Assembly (NCBI GenBank): GCA_963693365.1
Contig: CAVNZM010000014.1
Location: 4,960,001 to 5,024,000 of the forward strand
Source: Amoebidium appalachense
Taxonomy: Eukaryota; Ichthyosporea
Reading direction: 5' to 3'
Length of the DNA: 64,000 nucleotides
Part shown: in pieces, positions 41,115-63,458 of the stretch
How positions within the stretch are numbered: the first letter of the stretch is position 1
How the letters are laid out: each line of letters starts with the position of its first letter
Program-made: the position numbers and the translations under genes
The notes under the pieces: model-generated
The model's input: only the letters and a program-made list of their open reading frames with translations
The model's database searches: none
What the model was told of the DNA's origin: nothing

Positions 41115-44100
41115 AGTACTTCTTGCACCACAAACTACTGCACACACACAGAGTACTGTTTGCATCACAGGCACGGAGTGCGTGTGTTGTGTGTGTGTGG
41201 GGTGGGGTGGGGTGGATGGATGTATGGTCTTTCAAGCGAAGTGGCGTGGGTTTGAACTGATTGGTGGTCAGTTGAGCCTTTTGGGTTTCTGGTTGTGTAT
41301 TTGCGAGCTGAATGATGCCGTTTTGGCTATAACGATTGGGTAATTTGGGTTGGGAAAACTTTGCGGGGGATTACATATTAATGGGGCTTTCATGTTAGCA
41401 GCTTACACTGAAATAGACATTTGTTTTCTCTGTATAAGTCGCATGTTCAAGAATGTGACCGGGTTTTTGTCTTGATGGCAATATGATCCCTTTTTTTTCC
41501 ACTCTTTGCTTCCGTTGTTTTACGATGATGGAAACTCCACACGATGTTTTATCATGCTATGTCCTTAGTAGCAAAATTCACTAATTTTTGATTTCACTGT
41601 ACCCTCGTGTGCACATGTTAGGTGCCAAACTATCTACACGTATGGGCCTTACCCGATAGAAGGTATCTTTTGGGGTAGCATATACCTTGGCCGTGGGTGT
41701 TGCTTGTATGATGGCCTTTCACACTGTCTGTGGCTTGTTCTTTTTGGACAAGTGTTGACACCCGAAATTGCTTGTGGTGACGGTTCGTGTACGTTCATGA
41801 ATTAAACATCCAGGCTGTTCCAGTTGTGCGTCCCGTAATCCCCCCACCCCCTACCCCCACCACGCACACACGCACCTCTGTCACTGGCTCTCAGATACAT
41901 CTGCTCAAACCCATACACATTGTGCATGCTGAAGAATTCAACCATCCTCGACACATCTCACAATGGGCTTGTGTGTGTGCGTGCGTCTCTTGAGTGATCG
42001 CTGTGTATGCTGTATGCATGTCATGATGATGTGTATTTGACTTAGCTGTGTGTACATGGTGTGTCACGCTGGGAGGGGCCCGGTATATGTTGCGGATCGA
42101 CGCACTGCTTATTTCCGTCCTTTTATGTTTGTAGCCGCCCGCGTGCATGCCGAAGGCTTCCCCGGTCACCGTGTCTCAGACTAATGCATGGCTGTGGTCG
42201 TGGCTGAATTCACTTTGTAAATGGCACTTAAATGTGACACATTAGAACTGTAGTACTGACAGTGTGACCCATGCATACATGTGTCACCGACGTCGCGCCT
42301 CCGCTTGGCCGTGACCCCTGTGCGGGACGGCGCCCCACGCGCACACTGCACGTACACGACAACTCTTGACCGCGGTCCAACACTGACGCGTGTGCACGGA
42401 GCTGTCGCGCGGTGACAAATCATGAAACGGGTTGACGGTGTTGCCATTGAATGGGCGGTCCGGGCAAAACGTGCACAATAGTAACACAGGAGGCCTACAC
42501 GTATGAATTCGGAACGAGTTGCGGAAGACTGCGTTTGGTTGAAAATTTGATTGGGTTACGGTGTGGAAAAGGCGCCAAAAATCCCAAAATAGACGACCCT
42601 GATAATCGGATAACTCGGTCAGAGTTATAATCCTGTGCATATATATATTACAGCCATTCCATATGTAATGCCTGGTGAAAACATGTAAATGGGAAAATAG
42701 TTTTTTCCGATAAAAGTAGATATCTCTCCATATAAGGTACCTACAGGCTACATAATCTTTTTTGATGCAACGCGATTTATTAAACTATTTAGAAAAGACC
42801 AGACTGATGCTCTTACCACCAATCAAATATATCCTTGGATGCTATTGTGTACACTATCTTTCTAATGAGAGGAGGGCGCAAACATTGTGATCAGATCTGG
42901 ATGTCCATATGTAGCTCTCCGCCCTGCGGGATCTTTCAACTGGTAAGCGCTTACAATGTGCCAGCCCGGAAAATATATAAAACTCTTTGACAACAAATTT
43001 TCTAGTGTAAACAAAGGGCTTTGTGACGGCACGTTGTTGCCCGTGGGGCACCTGCCTGTAGCTATCACTATCGAACTTCGAGGTTGCCACCCAGCCAAGA
43101 GAAACCGCACGTGGCATCAGAACACGCGCGGTAATAATAATGTACAGAAGTCTGGGCAAGACACGATCAGCAAAGAGTATATGAAATAACGCACTATGCA
43201 ACCTGAGCTTTCAGCATGTTTTGTTTTTCTATTTAAATTAGGGTAAGGTAACTTCGATGGATTCAAAACAGTTGCTGAAGGTCCAACGTTTGATTCAAGG
43301 ACCATGGCACTTGACTGGATTGCTTGGTTATCGGGCGTTTCTGCTTCGCTCCAAATGGACGACCAATCAATGATTTCTGGCTTATTGGTGAAATTTGCCA
43401 CCTCACATCCTATCTCGAAGATGGTAAATGGTAAATGAAACCACACACACTCACCTTGCCCAGAACTTAGCCTATGTTGCTAAGAGCGCAAATGTAATCC
43501 AAAATAAGCTACATGAAAAGTTTGACTAAAAAATACATCTTTGCGCCAGCACACATAGGCAGTGGCAGCATGCACTGTCATATGCCAGCGGACATTGTTC
43601 GGATGATCACGATGCATCGATCGATGCATGCGTAAATGTTTCGAGAACCTGAGGTTGAGATATACTAGATAAAAGATGAAATTGTAAATCTATAATTGGG
43701 CTTGGGGTGCTGTATGCCGGCACGATTGTGGCATTTTCCTCTTCGAATTGATGGGAACAGAACGTGTAGCCTTCATGTTACTTCTTGTCTCTACACTACC
43801 AAATTTCACTTCGTAACGTTCTTTTTCTCTTTGTTTTTCCAAAGCTATAACAGCTGGTGTGCTCTCACAAAGTTGCAAGGTATTGATACAGCTTTCTCTT
43901 GCTGTGAGTCCCAGAGATAACTCACATGTGTCCATAGGGATCTTGGATCTTCGAATTCTTTCCCACGTATACAGTAACAGTCTATATACACTAGCTACAC
44001 ACAGAGAACCATTTTATATCTCTTTTACCTTTATGTATTTGAAGTGGAGATTGATGTGTATATACCATCGGAGCCCTCTCCCCAGTGGATGAAGTAAAGA

Positions 44101-44518
44101 TCATCCACTTCTCAACCTGTCACGGTGATTTCCACTTACCCACCGAGATTACTCGCTTCATGTAAATAGGGGGAACGCGGCGAGTGTTGAATACAGTAAG
44201 GTTCAATCATTGCAGAAATACCACCGTTCCCGTTTCTCTCTTTAGTCGCAATCACAGGGGCTTTGTGACTGCTCATCAGTCTCAATGACCACATCATAGC
44301 ATGCGATCCGCAACCTTCATGTTAGAGAACTACTAGTCACAGGGGGCATTAGGCAAGCGACGGGGCAAAACATAGTTTACCATAAGCCAGCAGCTTGATA
44401 TCTGCGCTTTAACTTATCAGCCATGGAAACTTCGTTCGTTTGCAGACGTTAAACATCCACATTCTATCCATTACCCACCCATTGACACATCAGAACATGC
44501 ACACAACACACAAAGAAA
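41115..44518. other. Intergenic between Ran and SNRK-like gene
   Basis: 3.4 kb of mostly unique sequence without convincing genes. Notable: a CpG-rich patch at 42290-42475, GGCGCCAAAAAT at 42571 (shared with the Ran promoter palindrome), a 9-codon open frame starting at ATG 44423 upstream of the kinase start. Moderate open frames at 42854-43201 and 43117-43446 (- strand) resemble no family I know. Confidence 0.5.
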
Positions 44519-53384
<8,866 letters not shown>

Positions 53385-54120
53385 AGTTTTTTTTTAAATA
53401 TTCATCAAAGTTTTTGTCCCCCTTCTTTTTTTTTTTGATACGGAGGGAGATATTCTAAAATGATTCTCCACCCCGAATTTGTGAATTGGGTACCAAATCG
53501 AATCGAGATGAGAAAATACTAAAGTTTTAGAGTACTAGTGTGTGGCATAAATCTGCCGAACACTTCAGGATTACCCCTAAGGATTGATGTGGAAACACCC
53601 AAGGGTACGCACGACATTGGTAGGATCTCGATCCTTAAAGACCAAACCAGATCAAAAAGAAAAAAGAAAAAGAACCAAAAAAAAAAAAACTTGCGCTTTT
53701 GCGTGTGATGATGTTGAATTCTGCCTTTAGCAAAGACCCATTTTAGTATAATGGATGTCCCAAAGTATATATACTGTAATTCTGGTTTCTTTGGTTAAAC
53801 TGCTGGTCTGCTTATAGTAAATCGCAAACTTTTAAATCGCAGTTTGTAGTAAGGTTTAAACTGCTCATGACAATACATTATCATAGTTCACTATGATGCA
53901 CTCATTTTTGTGCATTTGTGCGTGTGTGTGTGTGTGCGTGCGTGCGTGTGAGTGTGTGTGTGTTGGTGTGCCTTTTTTCTTTTTGGTGGGGGAAGGGGGG
54001 GGAGAGGGGGGGGGGGGGGGGGGGGGAGGAGGGGGGAAAAGAGGAAGGGAGGAAGGGGGGAGAGAGGAGTGTAAGTCTTCATCTATTTTGTATGGGAAAT
54101 GGCACGCCCACAATCATTCG
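53385..54120. other. Kinase 3' flank
   Basis: Ordinary AT-rich sequence after TAG, with poly-A/T runs and GT/G tracts 53920-54065. No gene recognised and no clear polyadenylation signal. Confidence 0.6.
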
Positions 54121-54247
54121 TGCCCACATGGCTACCTGCACGTGCATCCACAGGTGCCACCCACCGTGCATACAACTGATTGGCTTAGCCTGCAACACTG
54201 AGAAAAAAATCCAGCACAGGCTTTTGTGAATTCATTGCTTACCCCCC

Positions 54248-54293
<46 letters not shown>

Positions 54294-54364
54294 ACTTCCC
54301 CCACCCCAATCCCTGGCCCCTTTCTTTCAAAGCCTCCTTCCCCCTCCTCCCCCTTTCTCTCCTC

Positions 54365-54396
<32 letters not shown>

Positions 54397-54770
54397 AAAA
54401 AAAGAAAAAAGAAAAGAAAAAAAAAAAAGAAACCAGGCAAGAAAGTACACATCGAAACCAAGATGCCACTTGTATCGCACCACCCGCATTGCATTTATAC
54501 TCAAGTTTCACCATATATGTAGGTCCCACACCCTCAAATCAAACAGCTCTTTTAAGCATTTCTGGGGAGGGTATCTTCTAAAGCGAGAAAAAAACGGGAG
54601 GTTGGCAGTGTGGGTTTTGTCCCACAATCAAGCGGCAAATACCGTGTAACGACTTGGTATGGTCGGCCGTTTGCATGTGCATGACCAGACCTGTTCACGT
54701 GCACTGACACAGTGCAGTGTTGACTTGATCTAGAAGGGAAAATGGTCACTTAAATACTGTCTGCAGAAGC
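54121..54770. repeat. Long-repeat unit, block alpha, copy 1
   Basis: Shares with 59541-60210 the ordered blocks CACCCAC, ACTGATTGGCTTAGCCTGCA, ACACTGAGAAAAAAATCCAG, a C tract, GCGAGAAAAAAA, GAGGTTGGCAGTGTGGGTTT, TTGTCCCACA and CCAGACCTGT. Confidence 0.8.
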
Positions 54771-54777
54771 ATTGGTT

Positions 54778-54836
<59 letters not shown>

Positions 54837-54968
54837 GAAAGGGAAGAGGTGAAACTTTTAAGAAAGAAAAGAGGAAAAGAAAGAACATGAAAAATGCGAC
54901 TGGAACCACGGTATAGTCTATCATTACCTACAGAAGCAGTCCCTCCCTCCCTGCCTCCCTCCCCCCCT

Positions 54969-55017
<49 letters not shown>

Positions 55018-55535
55018 TTCGCTCCCCCAGGCACCTGCCTGCCTGCCCACTTGCCACCGAGTCAAAAAAACATAAACACCACACACAAACAAACAAGCAC
55101 ACAACCATACAAACGCATAACCACATAAACACGGTCACGAAGATGGAAAAGAAAGAAGAAAGAAAAGGAAGAGGGCAAAGATTTCGGAGAGTAATAAAAG
55201 AGACAACCCTGAAAAACGAACTCGAACCACCACATCGTCAATTATCACCAACGAGCAGCTCCCAATCCTTCCCCTCCCCCCCCCCCCCCCTCCCCCTCCC
55301 CCCCCCCCCCCACACACACACACACACACACGCACGCAGAGAGAGAGAGAAGATACAAAAAGAAAGAAAAAAAAGAAAAAAAAAAGGAAGGGAATGAAAA
55401 AGAAGAAAGTAATAAAACAGATAAACACAATGTCAACCATCAACAAAAGGCAGCCGTCCCCCCCCCCCCCCCCCCCCCTCCCCCCAGACACCTGTGTGCC
55501 CATCCTTTTGCAAACAAAGAAACCGACCCACATGG

Positions 55536-56070
55536 CACATCCCTCCGGTGCCTACATGTGCATGGACACCTGCCACCAGTTTCGCATACAAGTTAGTGCT
55601 ACAACATTCTAGAAAAAGTGAGAAAACCCTTCAGTAGGTCGTTTGTATGAATGCACCTTCTTCCCCACCCACCCCATCCCCTCCATCCACCCCTGGAGGA
55701 ATATGGGCCCAAGAATGTAATTTTGTTAATTTTGTTAATTTTAAATGGGAGCCTGAGGCGGCGTGTGCCTCATCCCACAATCGAAGGGACCCGATGCTTT
55801 ACGACCCTGTATGGTTGGTTCTTTGTGTGATGGTAACCAGCCCAAACCACGTGTACTGACTAGTGCACCATCTGCTTACTAAGCGCAGGGACATAATCAT
55901 AACTAGCTCCTGGGCCACCGGGTCAACCACAAACGTGTTGCAGAATGAAACGGTTCAGGATATTGTATGCAGTGATTGGAGTTCAGACACAAAAACGAAC
56001 ACCAGACCTGTTGTGACGAGGGAAAAGGGGGTATGGGGGGAGGTGGGGAGGGGCAGGAGAGAAATCGAAA
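55536..56070. repeat. Long-repeat unit, block beta, copy 1
   Basis: Shares with 57541-58160 and 61238-61760: ACACCTGCCACCAGTTT, GCATACAA, ACAACATTC-AGAAA, a C tract, CCCAAGAATG, TCATCCCACAATC, GGTGATGGT/GTGATGGTAACC, CAGCCCAAACCAC, and between the first two copies CACCATCTGCTTACTAAGCG. Confidence 0.85.
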
Positions 56071-56149
56071 GAAAAACAAAGTGCATTTTGCACAGATTTT
56101 TTTTATATTTTTTATAATGACTATATTGATATGCTCAGCAAAACTTGGA

Positions 56150-56600
56150 AGCCATGGAGATATCACCGATATCTCGGAGAAGAAAATACAAAAGCCCTCA
56201 CTCTTGGATACGGAGGAGATAACGACTTAAATAATCATACACCCTAGAAAACTCGTTAAACATACCGTGGTTCAACAGATAGTCAATAGACGTCATATCA
56301 GGATTATCTAAATAAGCCAGTCTTCTAATGTCTAACGGAATAATCTGAGATAAATAAATACATTTATCTAAGTGTTTACGAGAAAAAGGTTCTGCACAAA
56401 AGTGGCACAAACATTTATGGAAACAAAGGTTACAGCGCAAAAATAAACATTTCCAAGCTATATCACAAGGAGGGGTTAGAATTGCAAATCGGTAAGTGTG
56501 GTAGGTTTACGAGAGGAAGGATAAATATAAGTAGCTAATTTACACAACGATTGTAAAGAAAATAGACGAGTCTCTAATATAAAAAAAGAAAACTTTCCGG
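56150..56600 (-). pseudogene. LINE C-terminal fragment with CCHC knuckle
   Basis: On the - strand a frame (56198-56440 and somewhat upstream) reads CNLCFHKCLCHFCAEPFSRK then HLDKC, a C-x2-C-x8-H-x3-C zinc knuckle, then a tail with DYLLNHGMFNEFSRVYDYL. This is the typical C-terminus of a non-LTR retrotransposon polyprotein; the tail resembles that at 35063-35340. It sits in block beta copy 1 where copy 2 lacks it, so it inserted after the repeat unit arose or was lost from copy 2. Confidence 0.6.
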
Positions 56601-56639
56601 AATAGCCAAGGCATCCGATCCTTGACTACCCCGCTTAGA

Positions 56640-56765
56640 GGGCCATTGCCATAGTTCTGCACCCAGGCGATCAGGGGATCCAATCCCCAATGCGCTAAAG
56701 CCCGGGATTCGAACCAGGTGCCTCCTGCGTCGGAGGCGAGGAGCTTACACAGAATTTTCACCACA
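56640..56765 (-). other. tRNA-like segment with pol III B box
   Basis: The - strand has GGTTCGAATCC (56705-56715), a perfect B-box/T-loop, and upstream CTCCGAC, readable as an anticodon loop with U33. Acceptor stem halves do not pair and the T stem has a mismatch, so it is not a normal tRNA. A tRNA-derived SINE head or decayed tRNA is possible. Confidence 0.35.
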
Positions 56766-56773
56766 ACAAACAG

Positions 56774-56840
<67 letters not shown>

Positions 56841-56950
56841 CGCATTTGTGCCCGCCCGTCTGTCCGCACGGTCACACACATACGCACACACACACAGCAC
56901 ATAAGCGCTTTCCCCATTGCCCCTAAATTTACAGATACCCCTTACCCCTC

Positions 56951-57020
<70 letters not shown>

Positions 57021-57200
57021 CTCTCCCCGCCCCATAAATTGACGAAGAAGGAAGGGGGAAAAAAAATAAATAAAAAAACCACCGACACCTCTGCTGTCAC
57101 CGCAAAGCAAACTAAAACCCCTTCGGCTTATGAAAAGGCAGGAGTACCCCCCCCCCCCCCCCCCCCCCACCCCCCCCCCTCACTCCCTCCCCCCCACCCC
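56766..57200. repeat. Long-repeat unit, block delta, copy 1
   Basis: C-run/A-run junctions at 56773-56839 and 56950-57018 around GCCCGCCCGTCTGTCCGC, CGGTCACA, CCATTGCCCCTAAATTTAC and CACCGCAAAGCAAACTAAAA; the same order at 58345-58790. Confidence 0.75.
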
Positions 57201-57540
57201 AACCCCCTTCTCCATATCTTTTTTGTATGTATCCAGTACACCCTCTCACTGAATACTGCCAAATAAGTTGTGATTTTGAATGGGACCAGACAGGCATGCG
57301 CTGCGCCTTCGGCTGACACAGCCTAGAGAGGTGTCCCAAAGATGGTCGAGAGTGTCCACGGTTACACTACTTTAGGAGTTTAAAGGCTTGAAAGCATTTT
57401 TTCTTTCTACCAGATAACCAGGGAGTGTGGGGAGGAGGAGGAAGGGGGGACGGGGGGGGTGGGGGGGGGGGGGGGGGGGGGGAGGAGGTGCCAGTGGCAG
57501 TAGTGGTGATGGTGAGTGGGTGGGTGGGTGGGTGATCTCT
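57201..57540. repeat. Long-repeat unit, block gamma, copy 1
   Basis: Shares with 58900-59235: TGTATCCAGTACA, GGGACC-G-CAGGCATG, CCACGGTTACA or CCACCGTTACA, AAAGGYTTGAAAGCATTTT, CTACCAGA, then G tracts and GTGG repeats. Confidence 0.8.
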
Positions 57541-57739
57541 CCCCTCATCCCTCCCGTGCCTATGCGTGCATGCATGGACACCTGCCACCAGTTTTGCATA
57601 CAAAGTGCAGCTACAACATTCGAGAAAGAGCGAGAAACCCCTTCAGTATATCGTTTGTTTGACTACACCTTCCTTTCCCCCCCCCCCCCCCCCCTCTTCC
57701 GCCCCTCCCTCCCCCATTCCCCCTTCCCCCCCCCTTCCC

Positions 57740-57796
<57 letters not shown>

Positions 57797-58289
57797 ACAC
57801 ACACAAACCATGGGGGACGAGGTGCCCAAGAATGTGCTTTTGTTAAAACTTAGGGTATTTTAAAAGGGGAGCCTGCGGCAGTGTGTGTCTAATCCCACAA
57901 TCAAACGAACTAATCCGTTATGATAACCCTAAATGGTTGCTTCTTCGTGTGATGGTTACCAGCCCAAACCACATGCACTGACTAGTGCACCATCTGCTTA
58001 CTAAGCGCAGGGACATAATCATAACTAGCTCCTGGGCCACTGGGTCACCCACAAAAATCTCGCAGAATGAAATGGCTCAGGATAATATATGCAGTGATTT
58101 GAGTTCCGACACAAACACAAACACCAGACATGTTGCGACAAGGGTAAAGGGTGAGGAGGGGATGTGGGGGAGGCAGGAGAGAAATTGAAAGAAAAAAAAT
58201 TGCACACAGCACACAATTTGCACCAGCACCAACACAATCCTCCCTCCTCCCCCCTCCCCCCGCCCTCCCCCCCCTCCCCCTCCCCCCCC

Positions 58290-58322
<33 letters not shown>

Positions 58323-58330
58323 ACCTCCCT
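57541..58330. repeat. Long-repeat unit, block beta, copy 2
   Basis: Closest to copy 1 (55536-56070); the stretch around CTAAGCGCAGGGACATAATC is nearly unchanged. C tract 57740-57781 with (AC)n follows the first part; the LINE fragment of copy 1 is absent here. Confidence 0.85.
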
Positions 58331-59240
58331 CCCCCTTTCTTCCCCCAGGGCCCTGTCTGCCCACCTGTCTGCCCGCGCGGTCACATATTAATGCATATTC
58401 ATATAGGACACACACTTTCCTCATCGCTCCCAAATTTACCGATACCCCACAAAAGTCCAATGCCCCCGACCCCATCCCCCCCCCCCCCCCCCCCCAAAAA
58501 AAAAAAAAAAAAAAAAAAATAATAAAATAAATAAATAAATAAATAAATAAATAAATATTTTTAATTTTTATTTATTTTATTTTTTTTTTTTTTTTTTTGG
58601 GGGGGGGGGGGGGGGGGCCAAAAAAATAAATAAATAAATAAATAAAATAAAAAACAACCTCCCCGACCCCTAAAACAAAGGGGTAAAAAATCAACAACAA
58701 AAAAAAAACAAAAAAAAAACACACACACCATCTCCCCTATTGTCACCACAAAGCAAACTAAAACTCCTACTTCTCCTGAAAGGCTCCCCCCCCCTCCCCC
58801 CCCCCCCCCCCCTCCCCCCTCCCCCCCCCCCCCCCCCCCCCTCATCCCCCCCTTCTCCCCCCCCCCCCCCCCCCCCCCTAACCACCTCCCCCCTCCCCAT
58901 ACATTTGTTTTGCCTGTATCCAGTACAACCCTTTCAAAATTGAGCAGATAACTGGTGGTTTATATGGGACCGGGCAGGCATGTGTTGCCCCTTCAGTTGG
59001 GCACAGACCAGAGAGGAGTCCCGATAATAGGCAGCAGCATCCACCGTTACAATACTTTCAGAATCCAAAGGTTTGAAAGCATTTTCACTCTCTACCAGAA
59101 GACGATTGGAGGCGTGGGGGTAGGGGGGGGGGGGGGGGGGAGGGGGAGGGAGGAGGTGTGTGTGTGTGGGGTAGTAGAAGTAGTGGTGGTGGTGTTGGCG
59201 GGCGGGTGGGTGGGTGGGTGGGTGGGTGGGTGGGTGCGGT
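58331..59240. repeat. Long-repeat unit, blocks delta and gamma, copy 2
   Basis: Second copies in the same order as 56845-57540, including C-run/A-run at 58478-58519, AAAT repeats, T-run/G-run at 58580-58617, and terminal GTGG repeats at 59203-59236. Confidence 0.8.
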
Positions 59241-59540
59241 GATGAGGTAGATTTTGAGGCTGGAGCCCGGAGAAAGGGAATGATGGGGGAAGGGGGAATG
59301 ATAAATGTTGTTGCTTCTTAAGCTTAAACACTCATGCTTCAAAGACAAGATGTAAAGCCTGTCAGTGAGTAGGTATGTGAACGTGTCTGGGTGCACGTGG
59401 GCAAGGGGGCGCTGAGGGTAGGAGGGTTGCTTATTTGTGCACGGGTGCATGCAATCTCATTGCTTTCTTCCTTTCTTCCTTTCTTTTTCTTTCTTTTTTT
59501 TTTTTTTTTGGGGGGGGGGGGAGGGGGGGGGGGGGGGGGG

Positions 59541-60210
59541 ATGCACCCATATGCCAAGTACCTGCACGTACATCCGCAGGTGCCACCCACTGTCAATACG
59601 ACTGATTGGCTTAGCCTGCAACACTGAGAAAAAAATCCAGCACAGGCTATTGTGAATTATGTGCTTACCTACCTCCCCCCCCCGTCCCCCCCCCCCCCCC
59701 CCTCCGGTCCCCCCCCCCCCCCCCCCCCCCCCCCCCGGGCCAACTACGGACGACCCTCCCTCCCTCCCTCCCTTCCTCGCTCCCTCCCTTTCACCCTTGA
59801 AGTTCCTCCCTCCCCCCCCCCCCCCCCCCTCCTCTCTCTCTCTCTTTTTTTTTTTTAAAAAAAAAAAAACTAAGCAAGAAAATACACACCAAAAAACCCA
59901 AAAAGGCACTTGTACCCCACTACCCACATGGCATTTATTATATTCAAATGTCAACGTATATGTGGGCCCCACACCCCCGCCCATTAAACTGCCCTTTTTA
60001 ACATTTTTTTTGCAGGGTTTCCTGTTAAGCGAGAAAAAAATGTGAGGTTGGCAGTGTGGGTTTTGTCCCACATTCAAACGGACAAATGCCACATAACGAC
60101 ATTGCATCGTCGGCCATTCGAAAGTTGGTGGCCAGACCTGTGGGACGTCCCCTTTTTCTTCTGACTTGGGGAGGAACTATGGTCACCCACATCTTAATTG
60201 CAGAAGGATA
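59541..60210. repeat. Long-repeat unit, block alpha, copy 2
   Basis: Matches 54121-54770 in block order and spacing; T-run/G-run at 59497-59540 precedes it. Confidence 0.8.
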
Positions 60211-60983
60211 TCATCCAGGGTACAAATTCGACTGACACACGCATACATACCTACACATTTGCATATGCCAGTGAGCGCGGACACACAAACACAAGATGAA
60301 AAAACAAAAGAATCATCAACCATTATCAACGTTTAAGATAGTGAACCTCCCCCTCCCTTTTCTCCCGAGCGCCTGCATGCCTGCCCAACCCATCGAACGT
60401 TATTACAAACCCCATACCCATTGTCATTGGTGCACACGTGCCTATCGCAGGTTCCACCTACTGTGCATGCCCACAAACACGGCCCCGGTTACCACAGCAG
60501 CTACCACTACCGCCATCACCAAATCGTGAATGACAGAAGCGAAAAAGAAGCATGCTTTCTCCTGCAAAACACCTTTACAATCTCAGCATTTATTTTTTTC
60601 GTGTCCACCAGGCTTTGGTCAAATCGATAAAAGGAGAATTGATTAGGTATCCGACGAACAGGTGGTCTCCTATTATCATAACAATATAACATAACATAAC
60701 GTCCACGTGACGCACTCAAGAACAGTGTGAGAGGCAGAATCATTGGGGAGAGCCCAGTGACACCGTATATACCCATTGCTCCAGAGACTCAAGGCGGCAA
60801 GAACTTGAAAAACGTCAGGTCAATACAGGTGTCTCTCATACGTGGACACCTTCGGATAAGAAGTTTGTGTAGGTAAACACCACAGTGCACGTAGGCATTG
60901 GAGCATTTGTTCCGCATTCCTTGTCCAGTGAGTAAAAGGCTTCTGTGGCCAGTGGAACGGTGTGGGTGGGTGGTTTCGTTGGG

Positions 60984-61020
<37 letters not shown>

Positions 61021-61237
61021 TTATAGGTGGAAAGGGACGGGCAGGGAGGAGGAGGGGAAGGAGTAGTGGAAGGTCGGGTGCCTGTTTGCTGTATACTTCG
61101 CAAATTAGCCTTAGTCAATGTTTTAAAACTTCGGGAAGGGGGTGGAGGGGGGGGAGGGGGGAGTGATTAATACAAAATACATACTCAGACGAAGTCTATG
61201 GGTGCAGGAAAGACACCACCTACTATATGAATTGTCC
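60211..61237. other. Between repeat blocks
   Basis: Mostly unique sequence; a short alpha-like fragment near 60425-60475, (GT)n at 60989-61018. No gene recognised. Confidence 0.5.
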
Positions 61238-61444
61238 TCCACATCCCTCCCGTGCATACTTGTGCACGAACACCTGCCACCAGTTTCGCATACAAATCAG
61301 TGCGACAACATTCGAGAAAGAGCGAGACAACCCTTCAGACGATGGTTTTTTTTTTGAATACTCTTTCCTCCCTCCCGCCCTCCCCTCCTCCCCCTCCCCC
61401 TCCCCCCCCTTCCTTCCTCCCCACCCCGCATTCCCTCCTCCCCT

Positions 61445-61479
<35 letters not shown>

Positions 61480-61765
61480 GGCACGATGGGCCCAAGAATG
61501 AATCTTTGTTAACTCTTAATGATTGGAAATCTTAGATGGGGAGCCAGAGGCACTATGCGTCTCATCCCGCAATCAAAAGACCCGTTTTCTTTTGATGACC
61601 CTATATGGCTGGTTCTTATGGTGATGGTGACCAGCCCAAACCACATGCAATAACTAGTGCATCTGGACACACAGCGCAGAGACAAAACCTTGTTTGGCTC
61701 CCGGGACTCTTGGTCACCCAACTCGTAACAAATAAAACAGACTCTAAGTTTTCACTCCAAGTTGG
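61238..61765. repeat. Long-repeat unit, block beta, copy 3
   Basis: More diverged copy (ACACCTGCCACCAGTTTCGC, CAACATTCGAGAAAGAGCGA, CAGCCCAAACCACATGCA). A further partial copy of its first part lies at 61795-61870 (GCATACAACTCGG, CAACATTCGAGG). Confidence 0.8.
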
Positions 61766-62353
61766 GTGGACTACATGTCCACCTACGTGCGCACCACACC
61801 AGTCACCACTCGCTTTGCATACAACTCGGTACGGCAACATTCGAGGGAAAAAGAGAGAGAAGGCGACTGTACATTTTCTGCTTGCATACGTCATCTATTT
61901 TTAGTTGAGCACCGCCCTAACCCCCCCTCCCCCCCCCCCCCCAAAAAAAAAAGAAAAAAAAAAAAAGCACATATTCACGTGTAACCCACACACCTCATTA
62001 CATAGATACAGGCAGACACTGTGCTCCATGAATTACTTACACGATGCACACGTACAAGCGATTAGAACCATCAGATTCCGGTGTGGGTGTTTGCCCAACG
62101 TGCAGATTCTTCATGACTATCCCGGTGACTACGTTTATAAAATTTTTGCCGCTATGCTAGTCCATGCAAAAAAAAAAAGGGGGGGAAGGGGGAAGGGAGG
62201 GAGGGAGGGGGGGGGGGGGGGGGGAGGTGGCCCACTGGAGGAAGGGGGGAGGAGGCAAGGGGTAAGATATGTCCACTGTATAAACTAAAAGTGCAAATTC
62301 CTCGGTGAGGCGCTTGGCAACCACCAATTTTTTGCAGCGCTAAAACTTGAGCC

Positions 62354-62401
<48 letters not shown>

Positions 62402-62770
62402 TTTCCGCCTCCTTTCCATCACCACCATCAACACCTTTTCTATTCTTCGTATCCAATACATCTTTTGGTCACATGGCAATGTCAATCGAGACCCCAGGGG
62501 AGGGAAGGGGAAAGGGGAGGCATGTCCCACAATCAAACATCTCGAAAGTTGCTGCTTTCATATAGCAGGGTCATTGATGCTCACCTGGGTGACCAGCCCC
62601 TTAGTCTTGCACTGAACGGTGCATCGGATTCAACAACAGGATCCATCGGGTTGACAGAACTTCTTCTGACTCAGTCAGCAAACGAGTGGCATTTGGTCAC
62701 CCAATATGAAATGCAGAAAGATCAAGGCTTAGCACGGTGCACCAGAAACTCGGATAAAACTCTTAAGTCG

Positions 62771-62815
<45 letters not shown>

Positions 62816-63188
62816 GCCTGCCTATCCGCCCATCCCTGGCTCCCTGACCACCCAGTCATATATTCCTTAGACCATCTTTGTGACTCCCCGGCCTCCCTCC
62901 CCCTCAGGGCCCCCTCCCTTTCCACCCCCTCCCCTCCCCACCTTCCCCTCCCTCCCACCCCTCCCCTCCTTTATTTTAACCCGCTCCCCCCCTCCCCCCC
63001 CCCCCCCCCCCCTCCCCCCCTCCTTTATTTTAACCACCTCCTCTTCCCCCCCGTCCCCCGGCCAATTCCTTGCTCTTCTTCTTCCGTTATTTTGTATGCA
63101 GAAAAGACTTAAACTTCGAACCGTCCTATATTAGTAGATGTGGATGCCATGCAAAACCTTGTAATTAAACGTTCTTATGGTCTATTTA

Positions 63189-63219
<31 letters not shown>

Positions 63220-63421
63220 TTGTTCAGGGGTAAAAAAGGCGCCGGGGTCGTTTGGGGGAAGGGAGGGGGGAGAGGCCCTGTTTGCTGGGTGGGAGCGGGG
63301 GGGGGGGGGGGGGGGGGGGGGAGGGGGGGGGATGTTGGTTGGGGGCGTGGGGAAGCCGGGGTTGTTTCGTGTAAGGGGGAGCCTCGACGTTTCAAAAGTT
63401 TGGATGAAAAAAAAAGGGGAG

Positions 63422-63458
<37 letters not shown>

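Noticed and set aside
42854-43446. - strand frames of 82-115 codons
   Set aside because: Two overlapping frames in the same stretch, neither resembling a known family; kept only as a note in the intergenic entry.
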